Origin: Auriscalpium vulgare
Taxonomy: Eukaryota > Basidiomycota > Agaricomycetes > Russulales > Auriscalpiaceae
Direction: 5' to 3'
DNA: 64,000 nt
Assembly (NCBI GenBank): GCA_019915015.1
Contig: JAHBBC010000025.1
Span: 434,001-498,000, forward strand
Part shown: one piece after another, positions 12,056-21,559 of the stretch
Numbering within the stretch: position 1 is the first letter of the stretch
Layout: each line of letters begins with the position of its first letter
The notes under the pieces: model-generated
Databases searched by the model: none
The model's input: only the letters and a program-made list of their open reading frames with translations
What the model was told of the DNA's origin: nothing
Position numbers and translations under genes: made by a program

Positions 12056-12996
12056 GAGGGACTTCAGTTCTGTGGCAAACCAGTCAGGGTGATATGTGTA
12101 GTCCGCCTGCCCGGTTCTGTCTTCCCGTGTACCCGTGGGCTCACTCCAGGGCAGCTGGAGCCTGTAAACTGTGAGGGAATCCAGACAGCGCCAGACGGCT
12201 TCCACAAGCACAAGGTCCACATGCTGGTGTCTGTGTCTTTGTTGCCTCGCCCGCGGGTGATGAGATAACCCCCACTGCAGTTGCTGGGGGCCAAGGGGTA
12301 GGGACTGGGAGTACTCAGCTGCCTGGGGTGAGAAGCGTGAGAGCACAACTTGCTGGCAAAAAGACCCTAACCACAGTGCGCACACTATCCTATGGGCTCG
12401 CTGCCGTCCATACTCCTGTCTAGATACCATCAGTCACACCGAGAGCGTAGAGCACATACTGTCAGTCACGGTGATGGACACCCCAGGTAGTAGGGTGGTA
12501 AACAGTAGAATACGACCAAGTCCCTAGAGCGCTGCCGAGGTGGTGATATGTGTTGCAAGTGAGCATCAGGAGTCCCGAATGGACAACAACCATCTCCGAT
12601 CGAGCACAATGTGTTTGAGCCCGCCAGTAGACCAGTGGACATGGACATGGACACCACGAGACAAGCACAAGTGTGCGGCGCGCACCAGCGCCGGCCAGAG
12701 GACTAGCATAACGAGGGTCTCTCTCTCAATATAGTGGCCCAGCCAGCCTCATGAATGAGTATATGACACTTTGAAAAGGACTGCTTCCACGGTAACACAC
12801 CAAGCTATAGGTGTGCCTTTTATTTGGCTTTATTTGCATCCAAAATTGATCAACCTAAATAAGCCTGTGCCACACCTTGTCCACCAACCACCATCCACAT
12901 CATTGTGTACTTGCTGAAAATTACTTATCTTGAACCAACAGTGAGTCATTCTATTGATGTGTCTGACAACTGTTTGCTAATGCATAAAGACCTCAT

Positions 12997-14024
12997 ATGG
13001 AGAACCCTCATTCCTCAGCTGAAGACCAAACAGATGGTCTCCCAGACAACGGTCCCCCAGGTGTGCATACATTTCTCCAGGAGGCTGGCAGGATCGCTGT
13101 GGAAGCAAAGTTCATCATTCAGTCACTTCCAAATGCCGACACCCCTGCCGTCGAGCGAACTTTACGACACGGACGACGGCCTATTCCTCCAGTATGCAGC
13201 ACTCACAAAGAAAGAGCCCAAGACCGAGGTGTACATCACTTCGAAGCAGCTGTGGTCAATTGTCCGCTGGGATCTTGTTCCTGAAGGGTGCGTGTCTCTC
13301 TCCTGGTCACTACACTACAGTGCTCACACCGCCCACGCGGCATGGCGCATGGCGCGCTCACTCAGGACACCCCTCAAACCTCTCACGGGCCGTGATCGAG
13401 ACGAGAAGATGTTTTCGCACATTGTAATGAATACCAAGGATGTCGCAATCGGCCCCCTGGAGTATTGTGGAAATGGGATCACTGTCAAGCTTTTGGATGG
13501 TCAATCACGCAGGTGTGTAAGCAAGCACTGGAAATGTCGATTCACATACTTACGGTTTGTACGCTAGCATTCTGGCGTGTCCGGGCGATCCAAATCCTGC
13601 CGTGCCGGCATTCTACAATGACCGCAGCATACGCAGCACTGAACGCCGGTCTCTGTCGTTGGCCGGCAAGCGCAAGGGCAGCGTCTCGAAACAGGTGAAA
13701 ACCCGCCAGCTCAAGAAGGTTGCAGCCTCTGAGCAGGTGCGAAACAGCCTGCGCCTGAGCGTTGCCACCAGCTCGGATGACGGTGGCCCTAACCGCCATT
13801 CTCCCCTCATGTCATCGCCGGAAGAAGGACGATCCAGCAACGCAGAGGACAGCGTCGTCGTCCCTTCACCACCTGTTGTTAGGAAGCGTAAGAGTGCGGA
13901 TGCTGCTGTCACGATACAGGGCAGCGTGCGCATAGCATCCCCCATCAAGCGCATCCGCATAGAACGGGGTATCCCTATGGACAGAAGGCACCACCCCAAT
14001 GATACAGACTTACTATACATGTAA
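12997..14024 (+). CDS. Hypothetical protein, cargo gene A of the TIR element
   Basis: Function not recognised. The likely start reads MENPHSSAEDQTDGLPDNG. A coding block from about 13128 (MPTPLPSSELYDTDDGLF, then KTEVYITSKQLWSIVRWD) leads to a GTGCGT donor near 13287 and, after a candidate 78-nt intron, to TPLKPLTGRDRDEKMFSH. A second intron at about 13512-13566 (GTGTGT donor, GCTAG acceptor) joins in phase to ILACPGDPNPAVPAFYND. The C-terminal ~150 residues are basic and Ser/Pro-rich with nuclear-localisation-like clusters (LAGKRKGS, VVRKRKS, SPIKRIRIERG) before TAA, suggesting a nuclear protein. The junction between the first 66 nt and the main block is unresolved, because no intron of normal size keeps phase there. 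It lies between the element's TIRs and is divergent from the other cargo gene. Confidence 0.5.
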
Positions 14025-15039
14025 TCAAATGATGCGCAATTTATCGGATTTATATCTACTTGTTGACTCGGGGCAGACGACAACGGCGCAGAGTAGGGAG
14101 CGTCGGCCGCGGACCGGAGGACGCCAAGCGCCACGTGCTTCTTCCCTACCAGCTCGCGCTCACTGATCGGATCCCAGTCAGCTACAATCTACACGAACGC
14201 CTTGTCTTTCTCTCCCGCAAACCACACTAGGTCGCTTCGCTCGATGGCGCGCCGCTCGATTTCAAAGGCATCCGGCCACGCGAGATTGAGAATGCCGCCC
14301 CGCCTACCGTGCGTTTTTGGGATTGTTCTCGCCATCCCGGTTCGAGGGACTCATGGAGCACGCCGAGGACGACGAACTGGGCGCACGTGGCGGCCGGCCG
14401 TCTCGTCCTGGACTCCTTCAGCCGTGTTGCTGCCAGTGCTCAGACATCCCCGGCCCATACCCGGCTTTTGTGCAGGACGGAAAATGTGCTGGAGGATGTT
14501 CAAGGCGCGATACCTGTGATGCGAGCGGTCAAGGTGAGCGACACCGTCGCGCCTTGGGTTGTCTGAGCTGATGGCGCCTGTCTACCAGGCAAATTCCACG
14601 GCACGCACCCATGACATCTCTACCACGCCGCTCGCCCACTCGCCCAAACCCTCCAGTTCGCAGCGCGCCGTGCAGGCTGGTCAGGCAGCCGCTCGATGAC
14701 GCCGCGCCGCAGAACCATGTACAAGCACACAACCCGTGATCCCGCAGCCTCGCTGGTGATAACTCAGGCTCAGCGCTGCAGGCGAGGAATCCAGCGGGAG
14801 AAGGTGTGTGCACCCTTCGCACTGACGCTCTCGTGCGCATGCTGACATGTCTCGGGCTTGCAGGACGACGTGCAGGCAGCGGGGGCGACACGGGTGCATG
14901 CAATTGAAGGGCTGCGTCCCATATATCTCCTGCGCTGATGTTTTGCTTTGGAATCAGCGATTGCACGACGCCAACGGCCCGCCACAGAGACGGCGCTCCA
15001 CACCAAATGTGGCGCGTAGGACTGTCTGCAGTCCAAGTG

Positions 15040-15760
15040 CTAATGTACGTGCGCGAGCAGTCCCGCATCTCTTCTGTGCTGATGTTTTGCTATGGAAGAA
15101 GAATGGCGCGCGAAGCCAACAGCCGTTCCCCGTTCCCCGTTCGACTGCCTGTCATGCGCGATGGCTACAGAGTCGGCGCGCTCCCAAACACGGACGTCGC
15201 GCCAACACAGACGAGCGCGGCCGCGTCGAGCAGCGTGGTGTAGCCGAGGGTGGCCGCGTGGCGAGCAGCGCAAGGGGCGGCTTGGTGTTGGTGAGGTTTG
15301 AGAGGCCTGTGTAGGCGAAGAGCGCGGCGGTGCCTGGTGCGGGGCGGTATTCTTGTAGGAGCGCCTGGGGAGTGTGTTAGCCGGGACTGCACAAGGCGGG
15401 ACACGAACGCACCTTAGCCTCGTGCACCCACACGCCACCGCGACGTCCCGCGGGCTACCGGGCATATACGCGACCGCCGCGCCCTTTGCGCGCGCAAACT
15501 CGCGGACCCGTGCACGGAGTTGTGCGCGTCCTCGGGGAGCACGAGCGCGCCGCCCGGTGTGAAGGGGAACGCCTCGCTGACGAGCTTGAGCGCGGTGCTC
15601 GCGGTGCTTGCGTTCGCGGTGAACACGACCGCGGAGCCCTCTGGCGCGTTGAAGAACGCGAGCACCGCTGCGGCTGCGCGCGGCGTCCGCGAGCGCCGCC
15701 GAGAGCTTCGAGCTGCCAGTGCGCGGGCATCAGATTTGGGATGGTTTGAAGGCAGAGCAG
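15040..15760 (-). pseudogene. Aminotransferase class V / Mo-cofactor sulfurase-like fragment, frameshifted
   Basis: The minus strand reads VLAFFNAPEGSAVVFTANAS, then ALKLVSEAFPF, then LPEDAHNSVHG. This is the beginning of fungal PLP-dependent class V aminotransferases related to molybdenum cofactor sulfurase. Farther downstream are AALFAYTGLSNLTN and, in another frame, HAATLGYTTLLDAAAL, which match the next part of the same fold in the right order. The frame changes at least twice. The lysine-bearing cofactor region is not found, so this is a broken N-terminal half. It lies inside the 10.1-kb TIR element and looks like captured host sequence. Capture is inference; an old insertion of the element into such a gene is excluded by the intact target duplication outside. 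Confidence 0.6.
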
Positions 15761-15784
15761 ATCATTATGGGATAGTAGAAATAG

Positions 15785-16185
15785 ATTGCAGACCATTCTG
15801 AGGCTTAGCCGTAGATGCCCTGGTCGGCATGAATTTGACTTTGACTAGGTGGTGCGGCGGCGGTCGGTGGCACGTGATGCACCCGGGCTGCCCTACCCTT
15901 GGCACCGGGAAACATACCTGCAGCTTTTCGGATGATTTCAACATTCATTGTGAAGTTTTTTTGTACTAGAAAGATAGTGGGGACCATCCGAATGCTTAGC
16001 CGTAGATGCCCCGGTCTGCATAAAATGCGACTGAGTGATGTCACGTGACCCACCCCTGGCGCGTCGCGTGCAACATGGACTGGAAACCACTTTGAGGATA
16101 TTATTTGGAGGCATCATTGTAGCTTTCCATAATGTCTCAATCTGGGAATAACTAGCTGAGCTTCAGCTGTAGATGCCCCAGCTGC
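15785..16185 (+). repeat. Diverged ~180-bp tandem repeat, three starts
   Basis: The words CTTAGCCGTAGATGCC (about 15806), CTTAGCCGTAGATGCC (about 15994) and CTTCAGCTGTAGATGCC (about 16158) mark three repeat starts, the first two followed by GG-rich and CACGTGAY words. Spacing is about 188 and 164 nt. No coding potential is seen. Confidence 0.5.
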
Positions 16186-16589
16186 TACTACTGCTACTGC
16201 GACTGCTAAGTACTTCGCAACTTGTCGTTGGGCACCGCTCCATCCCACACCCTCTATGGGGAATCCAATAATTCTGTAAGAGCTTGACTGATGGTGGTAT
16301 GGAGTTTCTGGGTGTGTTCAGACTGTGCGTGCTTATCAGGATGGTAAAACTGGTATTTGCGCGATATATAAGCTCACAAACTTGCTGGGAGTGGGCCGAC
16401 ACGTAGCGCGGCGGTACGATTCCGCTCCAATGTCTCACTTCTGGGTTTCTGGTTACATAATCAAAAATATACATGAAAAAACAGTACGGAGCGACACTAC
16501 AACACAACTGGTGGCCCTGGGAATAGCCCGGGATACTGAACGATGGTTAGCACTGGAGGGCATTATATTGCGTGTGCAGTTGCAGCCTG

Positions 16590-16940
16590 AGGTGGTTGCT
16601 GTGAGAGTGATGACATCATTCCGGGTTCTAAATGTAATTTTAAACCCCGGAGTGATGTCATCATATTTCCGCCTGTGTTGTCCTGCGCTGCTTATTTCCT
16701 GCAATATCACTGTTTGTCAACTCATGTATTTGTTTCATGGTCTAATAAATGGTGTATCTGGGCAATCATTAGTTTACATTGTGTGGAGCAAAAGGGAGGA
16801 GGGGTAAAGTCGTCAGTCAACAAAGCGTGGGAGTGAAGTTCCAAAAAAGGCGACTGAGATAGTCGTTGCATGGGTCAAAAAAATGCTGTATGTAGATTAC
16901 ATAAGAAACGATTCGAAGGAATCGTAATCTGCATGGATTG
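16590..16940 (-). mobile_element. Hairpin-ended dispersed repeat, copy A
   Basis: Read on the minus strand this matches 42815-43155. It starts with the palindrome ACGATTCCTTCGAATCGT and continues with CATTTTTTTGACCCATGCAACGA and a GTCGCCTTTTTTGGAA block. It ends in a 54-nt imperfect palindrome at 16609-16662 (GATGACATCAYTCCGGG...). No protein is encoded. It sits at the 3' edge of cargo gene B, so the last codons of that gene as read (after about 16955) come from this repeat. MITE-like or Helitron-like nature is not settled. Confidence 0.65.
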
Positions 16941-19900
16941 AATAATAGAATACCTTGAGCAGCAAGCGGGCGGCTTTGCTCGGATTCATTGCGTTCAGAT
17001 ACTCCTTGGATGGGGCATTCTGAACCGGAAACTTGTCGAAAACCATGTTGATGATGCTCGTCAAATTCTGCCCTCGGAGACCGGCTGCTAGCTCTAGCTG
17101 CTTGGCTTGACGCTGAAGCTGCAGTCGTCGCAATACGCGGTCAGGGGATGTCTCTCCAGCAGAAGCTGCTTTCTCTGCCCCTCCTGCGTATGGCCGAGGC
17201 TCACGCTCCGGTATCGGATTGAGCGGCGGTGCACTGTCGTCTTCAGATTGCCCTTGCGACTTTGTGCCCTCATGTTGAGCTTGCGCATCATTCTGCACAT
17301 TGTCGTCTGAGGGTATATGCGCTTGTCTGTTCCAAAAGGACACAAATATGTAGAATGAGACTCCGATATACATCTTTCAGAAACTAATTATGTCGCCTAC
17401 TGTGCACGCCGCGTTCCGCTTCGTGTTGACCGCTTTCCCTCTGTCCCATCCGTATCCGATGCTTGTAAATTTGACTCAGGCTGGTCCTAATCCGAGAGGC
17501 ATGTTGTGAGCATAAGCGATGCAGCGGAATATGAGTGGCTGCCTCACCGAGCTTCGTGTTTGCTTTCTTGACGGTTCATATTGAGGAGCCGCTGCCTTTT
17601 TCTTGCCCTGCGACTATAATAACAGACACAGATTAATCAACGTGCATGCGCGCAAATCTGAGTATGCAAACACGCACCTTTTTGTGGCTCACGAGCTTCT
17701 GCCCGACGGCGTGGAAGAACTCCTCGAAGATCTTGAAGTACTCCGCATAATGCGGATGATCAATAGGAAAGTTATCCAGGAATGGATGGACGATGACGTC
17801 GATCAAACCATCAAGACCGTACTTGCCGCAATTCATAACACCGTACCGCATACTGGCGTGCGCTGACACGTGGCCATAGTCCACTGCAAGGGCATCCGTG
17901 AGAACAGATGGGTCCTCTTGTTTGAGAACCAGGTTTCGGACGGTGAGATTTTCCCAGTCTTCTTCATCGGCGTCCTGGGTTGTTACAGTCAGAACAGTGC
18001 TGATGCAGGGGAACATGAGGATACAAACAGGAAATGTTGGGTTTTCTCTGTTTCGGTCAAGGAGGACACCCACAGCGCGAAGCTTTGGGGGATCGTACAT
18101 GTGTCGAGGGAATGCAGACAGGAAGTCATCCAGAAGCCGCTGCGCTGTCTCCGATGTGTGGACAAGAATTCTCAGGCGAGCATTGTATGTCCCCTGCATG
18201 ATCCCCGGGTGTGTCGCAGGAAGAAGGTTGTAAATACTATCCAAGCCATCGACAACGGTCTGAAGTCCATATGGGCCGAGCCGTAGACCGATATTGAGCT
18301 GGTCGCGGCATTCCCAGCTTGATGGGTTGCCAGTTGCATTGGCCGGTTCAATGAGTTGCACGAGCTCATTAAGAAAAGACAATGAGTCCAGGAATGGTTC
18401 GACGCAGGCAGACCACACAACGTCTGGCGTGAGGACAGCTGCGTTCTTCAACCGGCGTTCTTCAAAAGTCTGTAAAGACATGAGATGGAGGGCGACAGCT
18501 CCAAACGCCTCTGTGGTAGTCTCGCGCGAGACTGCCCACTTGTGTGCGTCAACGATTCAACAATCAGCTATCAATAAGGTGGCGGATTAAATGTGAGTTA
18601 CATACCCAGGTCTGCTGCGACCCCGACGGCGGATGCACCGTGTGGAGTGCACGACGGAGTGCAATATGACACGCTGGCACAGGCAGAGGGTGAGGTGCCT
18701 CGTCGGACGCGGGCTGATGTGTAGTTGATCCCGAAGCTGGCGCAGCGCCGGATGTGTCATAAGTGGCGAACTCAGGCTCGTCTGCGTCCGGGTCGTCGAG
18801 CATCTCGTCGTGCTCAGCAAAGTCAAAGTCATAGTCCTGTTATATATCAGACCCGGATGAGAGAGCGTAGCCATAGATGGTGCGGAGAGATGGCTCACCG
18901 TAGGCGCAGGACCTGACGCTGCATCACTGCCAGTACGCTTAGACGGTGGTGGGGGAGAATCATGAGTAGTATATGCTTCAGACTAGAAATATCCATCATC
19001 AGACACAGGCTCTTTACGCATGAACAGAGAAGCTGACTGTGGCCCGCTGCGCTTTAGTTTTTTCACTTGGCACATCCTGGGATTCAGACTCGCTGATATT
19101 GATTATGGAGACGGTGTCGGTGTTGCTGTCGTGGTCACTGCTGCTGTCCGCCTGGTCGCTGCTGCTGTCTTCCTGCTGATGTTTTCGACGGTTGCGATGA
19201 CGATGAGCGCCACTGGGAAGGGGAAGAGGAATGTTGGCTGATCCTTTGACCAAAGCCAAGTACACGGTGATCTTAAATCCGGCACCGGCTGGAACGCCGC
19301 GCAGCTTGGGCAGTGCAGCACTGCAAGGATTTTCAGCTTCACTATTTCCGGAGATAAGAAGGTGAGTGCATACCGCAAGAATGTATCAGAATCGATAGGA
19401 TCGGCAGAATTCTGTGGATCCTCAGGAAACAGAATTGTTTTACTGCCTTGAACAGCGTTTGATCGAAGGAGTGTCCACGGACGAGCACTGTTCGGGTCTG
19501 CGATGGAATTGATGCGCGCTGCTGCGTATTGAGTTGTCGACCTAAATGCGTTGTCGACCAAGTCGCAGATTGTGCCGCTGGTTGCATCTTCCGGGACATG
19601 AACAGTCTTTACCAATTTGATTGAATCCATTATTGCCTGTCTGCACGTATAATTGTTCACGCCTCGGACAAGAAGGATAGGAGACACGACGTACTTGCTG
19701 GCGTCCGGTTGAACATAAGTTCCTCGGTGAACCTTGGCTGTGTCCTCTACCAGAATGACCGCGACTTTGGTTGTCTTAAGCGGCTTCGATGGCTTTGGAG
19801 CGGTGGTCGTGCCCCCAGTCTTGCTCTTGCTGCTTTTGCTTGCAGGCCTGGAATCTTCTGTTCGCTTGCGCTTGCGCTGCGAGGATGACTCCTCTGAGGT

Positions 19901-20406
19901 CTGCTGCGACTTGACCACCGATCAGAGCATGTCATCAGTAGAGTGGGGAGGGTAGTCCGCACCTTCCCTGCCGGGTAAAATGCATGCGCACCAGCCGGAG
20001 ATGATCCGCTTGATAGGCGGTCTGTCCGGGTTTTGCTCTGTTCTGAAAATGACTTGGCCTTGGATGACACTAATTTGAAGAATGTGTTAGTGATGATGTG
20101 CGCTTGTGCGAGTAATAGGGAGGGAGACGCACTACTAGTATGACCACGAGATCCCGATATCTTCTCCTGCGTCTGTCGAGGAATTCCACCATTCTATGAA
20201 CGGTGCGTTGTTAGCGCAGTGACAGTGTGGAAGTATGGCAAAGCGCGCGACGAATCGCGATGAACCTCGGTCCAGGATGTGGAAGCTCTGCCTGCACTAG
20301 AAGCTGGAGTCGACTTGGTCTTGTACGGCCCCTCGGGTGGCAGCGTGGAACCTGGCGACGGACTGGGATTTCCCCGTGCGCTGGGCGTGCTTGTGCCAGC
20401 GTGAGG
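16897..20406 (-). CDS. Hypothetical multi-exon protein, cargo gene B of the TIR element
   Basis: Function not recognised. By phase-matched splicing I read exons (high to low) ending at 20266, then 20193-20133, 20069-19963, 19909-19374, 19320-19026, 18982-18899, 18836-18606, 18538-17678, 17613-17548, 17486-17401 and 17326 to about 16897. The N-terminal third is Ser/Thr/Lys-rich with basic clusters (QRKRKRTED), then an ordered part (TKVAVILVEDTAKVHRGTYV), then an acidic stretch (DYDFDFAEHDEMLDDPDADE). The 287-codon exon 18538-17678 is the main folded block (LTPDVVWSACVEPFLD, SSWECRDQLNIGLRLGPYG, PFLDNFPIDHPHYAEYF). The C-terminus ends NPSKAARLLLK before the hairpin repeat supplies the last codons. 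The 5' end is not fixed and may lie up to about 20530. The GTTCAT donor at 19025 is weak, so the gene could instead be two genes. It could be a transposase of unknown type, but I see no catalytic motif. Confidence 0.5.
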
Positions 20407-21079
20407 CGCCGTGTGACGATGCCAGACGGCGGGATGTTGACAATATGCACATAAAACACTCGGGAGTCAGCTGGGATCGTCGGCTGCAGCGGGATCAATG
20501 GGGAAGAATTGAGGGCATGAAGATTCACTGCATGAGGGCTGATTGCAGCGGCCGAGCTCCTCAACAGACAACGTCCAGAGAGGCGACATGATTGGTTAAA
20601 GGGGTATTGTTCACTGGCAGGTTGGGAAAAGGGGCTGGCAGGCTGGACGATGCACAGGAGCAGCGCGAAGTTTTTTGCGCAGGGCAGTCGGGACGCACTG
20701 ATAAGCAATCTTGTTTGTTGCAGCCAAACAAAGCCGCGATATCCTCCAGCTCCAAGTCGACCTACCCACTGAAGCACGCCAGGAACCAGCACACCAGCCA
20801 GCGAGAGTGTCCGCAACAGGAAACCCTATCTATCCGCCGATGTTTCACCCCTATGTATGCGGGACAGAGAGTGCGGTGAGCAACGAGCAGGTTAGACATT
20901 GCATAAATGTAATGGGACTTATCTAGAAGTAAAGTGCTGGGCTGAGCAGCCGCCCCCTCTGAGAAGCGTGCTTGGTATCATGCGGGGCAGCCTTCCGAAG
21001 AAGCGAAAGAAGCGAAAGAAGCGAGCTGCATGATTAGGCTTTAGAGCTGGGCCCAAACTCTCGGTGCGCGGCGCGCGCA

Positions 21080-21400
21080 AGCAACCTGTGCTTATCTAAT
21101 CTGGCGCATCGATAAACCTGTGTCATTTCAATTGACTTCTGACATTGTACCTTCCTGTTGATTTTCTCCCTGCTCGCCTACAAATGTGTACGTTTCTTGC
21201 ACTTCACACTTACACCAATTTTGGCGCATGCACACCTGTGTCGATTCATCAATTCTTCCTGTATAAGAAGTAGTGTGAAAATCAGTAGTCCTCGCCCTCG
21301 TGCGCTGTCAATTCTCCCACATAAACAACCTACGCTGATTTTGAGAGTGCACCAAAACCTGTGTATAATCTTCAGCTGTGTCGATTTCTCCGCATATGTG
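21080..21400 (-). repeat. Right subterminal repeat field (ACCTGTGT words)
   Basis: AACCTGTGCTT, AAACCTGTGTC, CACACCTGTGTCG and AAACCTGTGTATA occur within 300 nt of the right terminal repeat. They are reverse complements of the ACACAGGT words at the left end, so both fields point inward. Confidence 0.65.
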
Positions 21401-21508
21401 ACATGTGCACATATTGCTTGCAAGATAGCACTTAGGTATATTACAAAATATTTTAGCCATCCGGTGTCAATTTCTATGAATTTCGCGAGATGTGTAAGTT
21501 TGGACCAT

Positions 21509-21541
21509 ATTTTGGAATACTTTTACAGTATAGTTGCCATA
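21509..21541 (-). repeat. Right terminal inverted repeat (33 bp)
   Basis: Inverted partner of 11421-11453; see that entry. The outer end is GCCATA on the plus strand. Confidence 0.85.
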
Positions 21542-21547
21542 CAAAGT
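21542..21547 (+). repeat. 6-bp target-site duplication, right copy (CAAAGT)
   Basis: Exact match to 11415-11420 at the other border of the element. Confidence 0.8.
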
Positions 21548-21559
21548 CTCGACGCAAGC

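Larger units (their letters stand above)
11421..21541. mobile_element. 10.1-kb TIR element, class not assigned
   Basis: Seen directly: the outermost 33 bases at each end (11421-11453 and 21509-21541) are inverted repeats matching at 31 of 33 positions, starting TATGG and containing ACTATACTGTAAAAG. They are flanked by a perfect 6-bp direct repeat. Just inside each end lies a field of ACACAGGT-like words pointing inward from both sides. The cargo is a plus-strand gene (about 13.0-14.0 kb), a minus-strand gene of 11 or more exons (about 16.9-20.4 kb), a broken aminotransferase class V copy and a nested hairpin repeat. Established: TIRs, target duplication and subterminal repeats are hallmarks of cut-and-paste DNA transposons. 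Inference: one of the two unrecognised genes may be a transposase or accessory factor. I see no DDE triad I can defend, so this could be a non-autonomous or unusual superfamily element. Long TIR elements with 5-8 bp duplications include hAT, MULE, P, Dada and KDZ types; none is assigned here. Confidence 0.8.

Noticed and set aside
14100..15000. Genes in the GC-rich part of the TIR element before the aminotransferase fragment
   Set aside because: Several frames are open but none has a motif, a believable start or phase-consistent splicing; possibly other captured fragments that I could not identify.
11421..21541. Starship-type or Helitron element
   Set aside because: No tyrosine recombinase, Rep or helicase motifs were seen, and the inverted termini with a 6-bp duplication do not fit either class.
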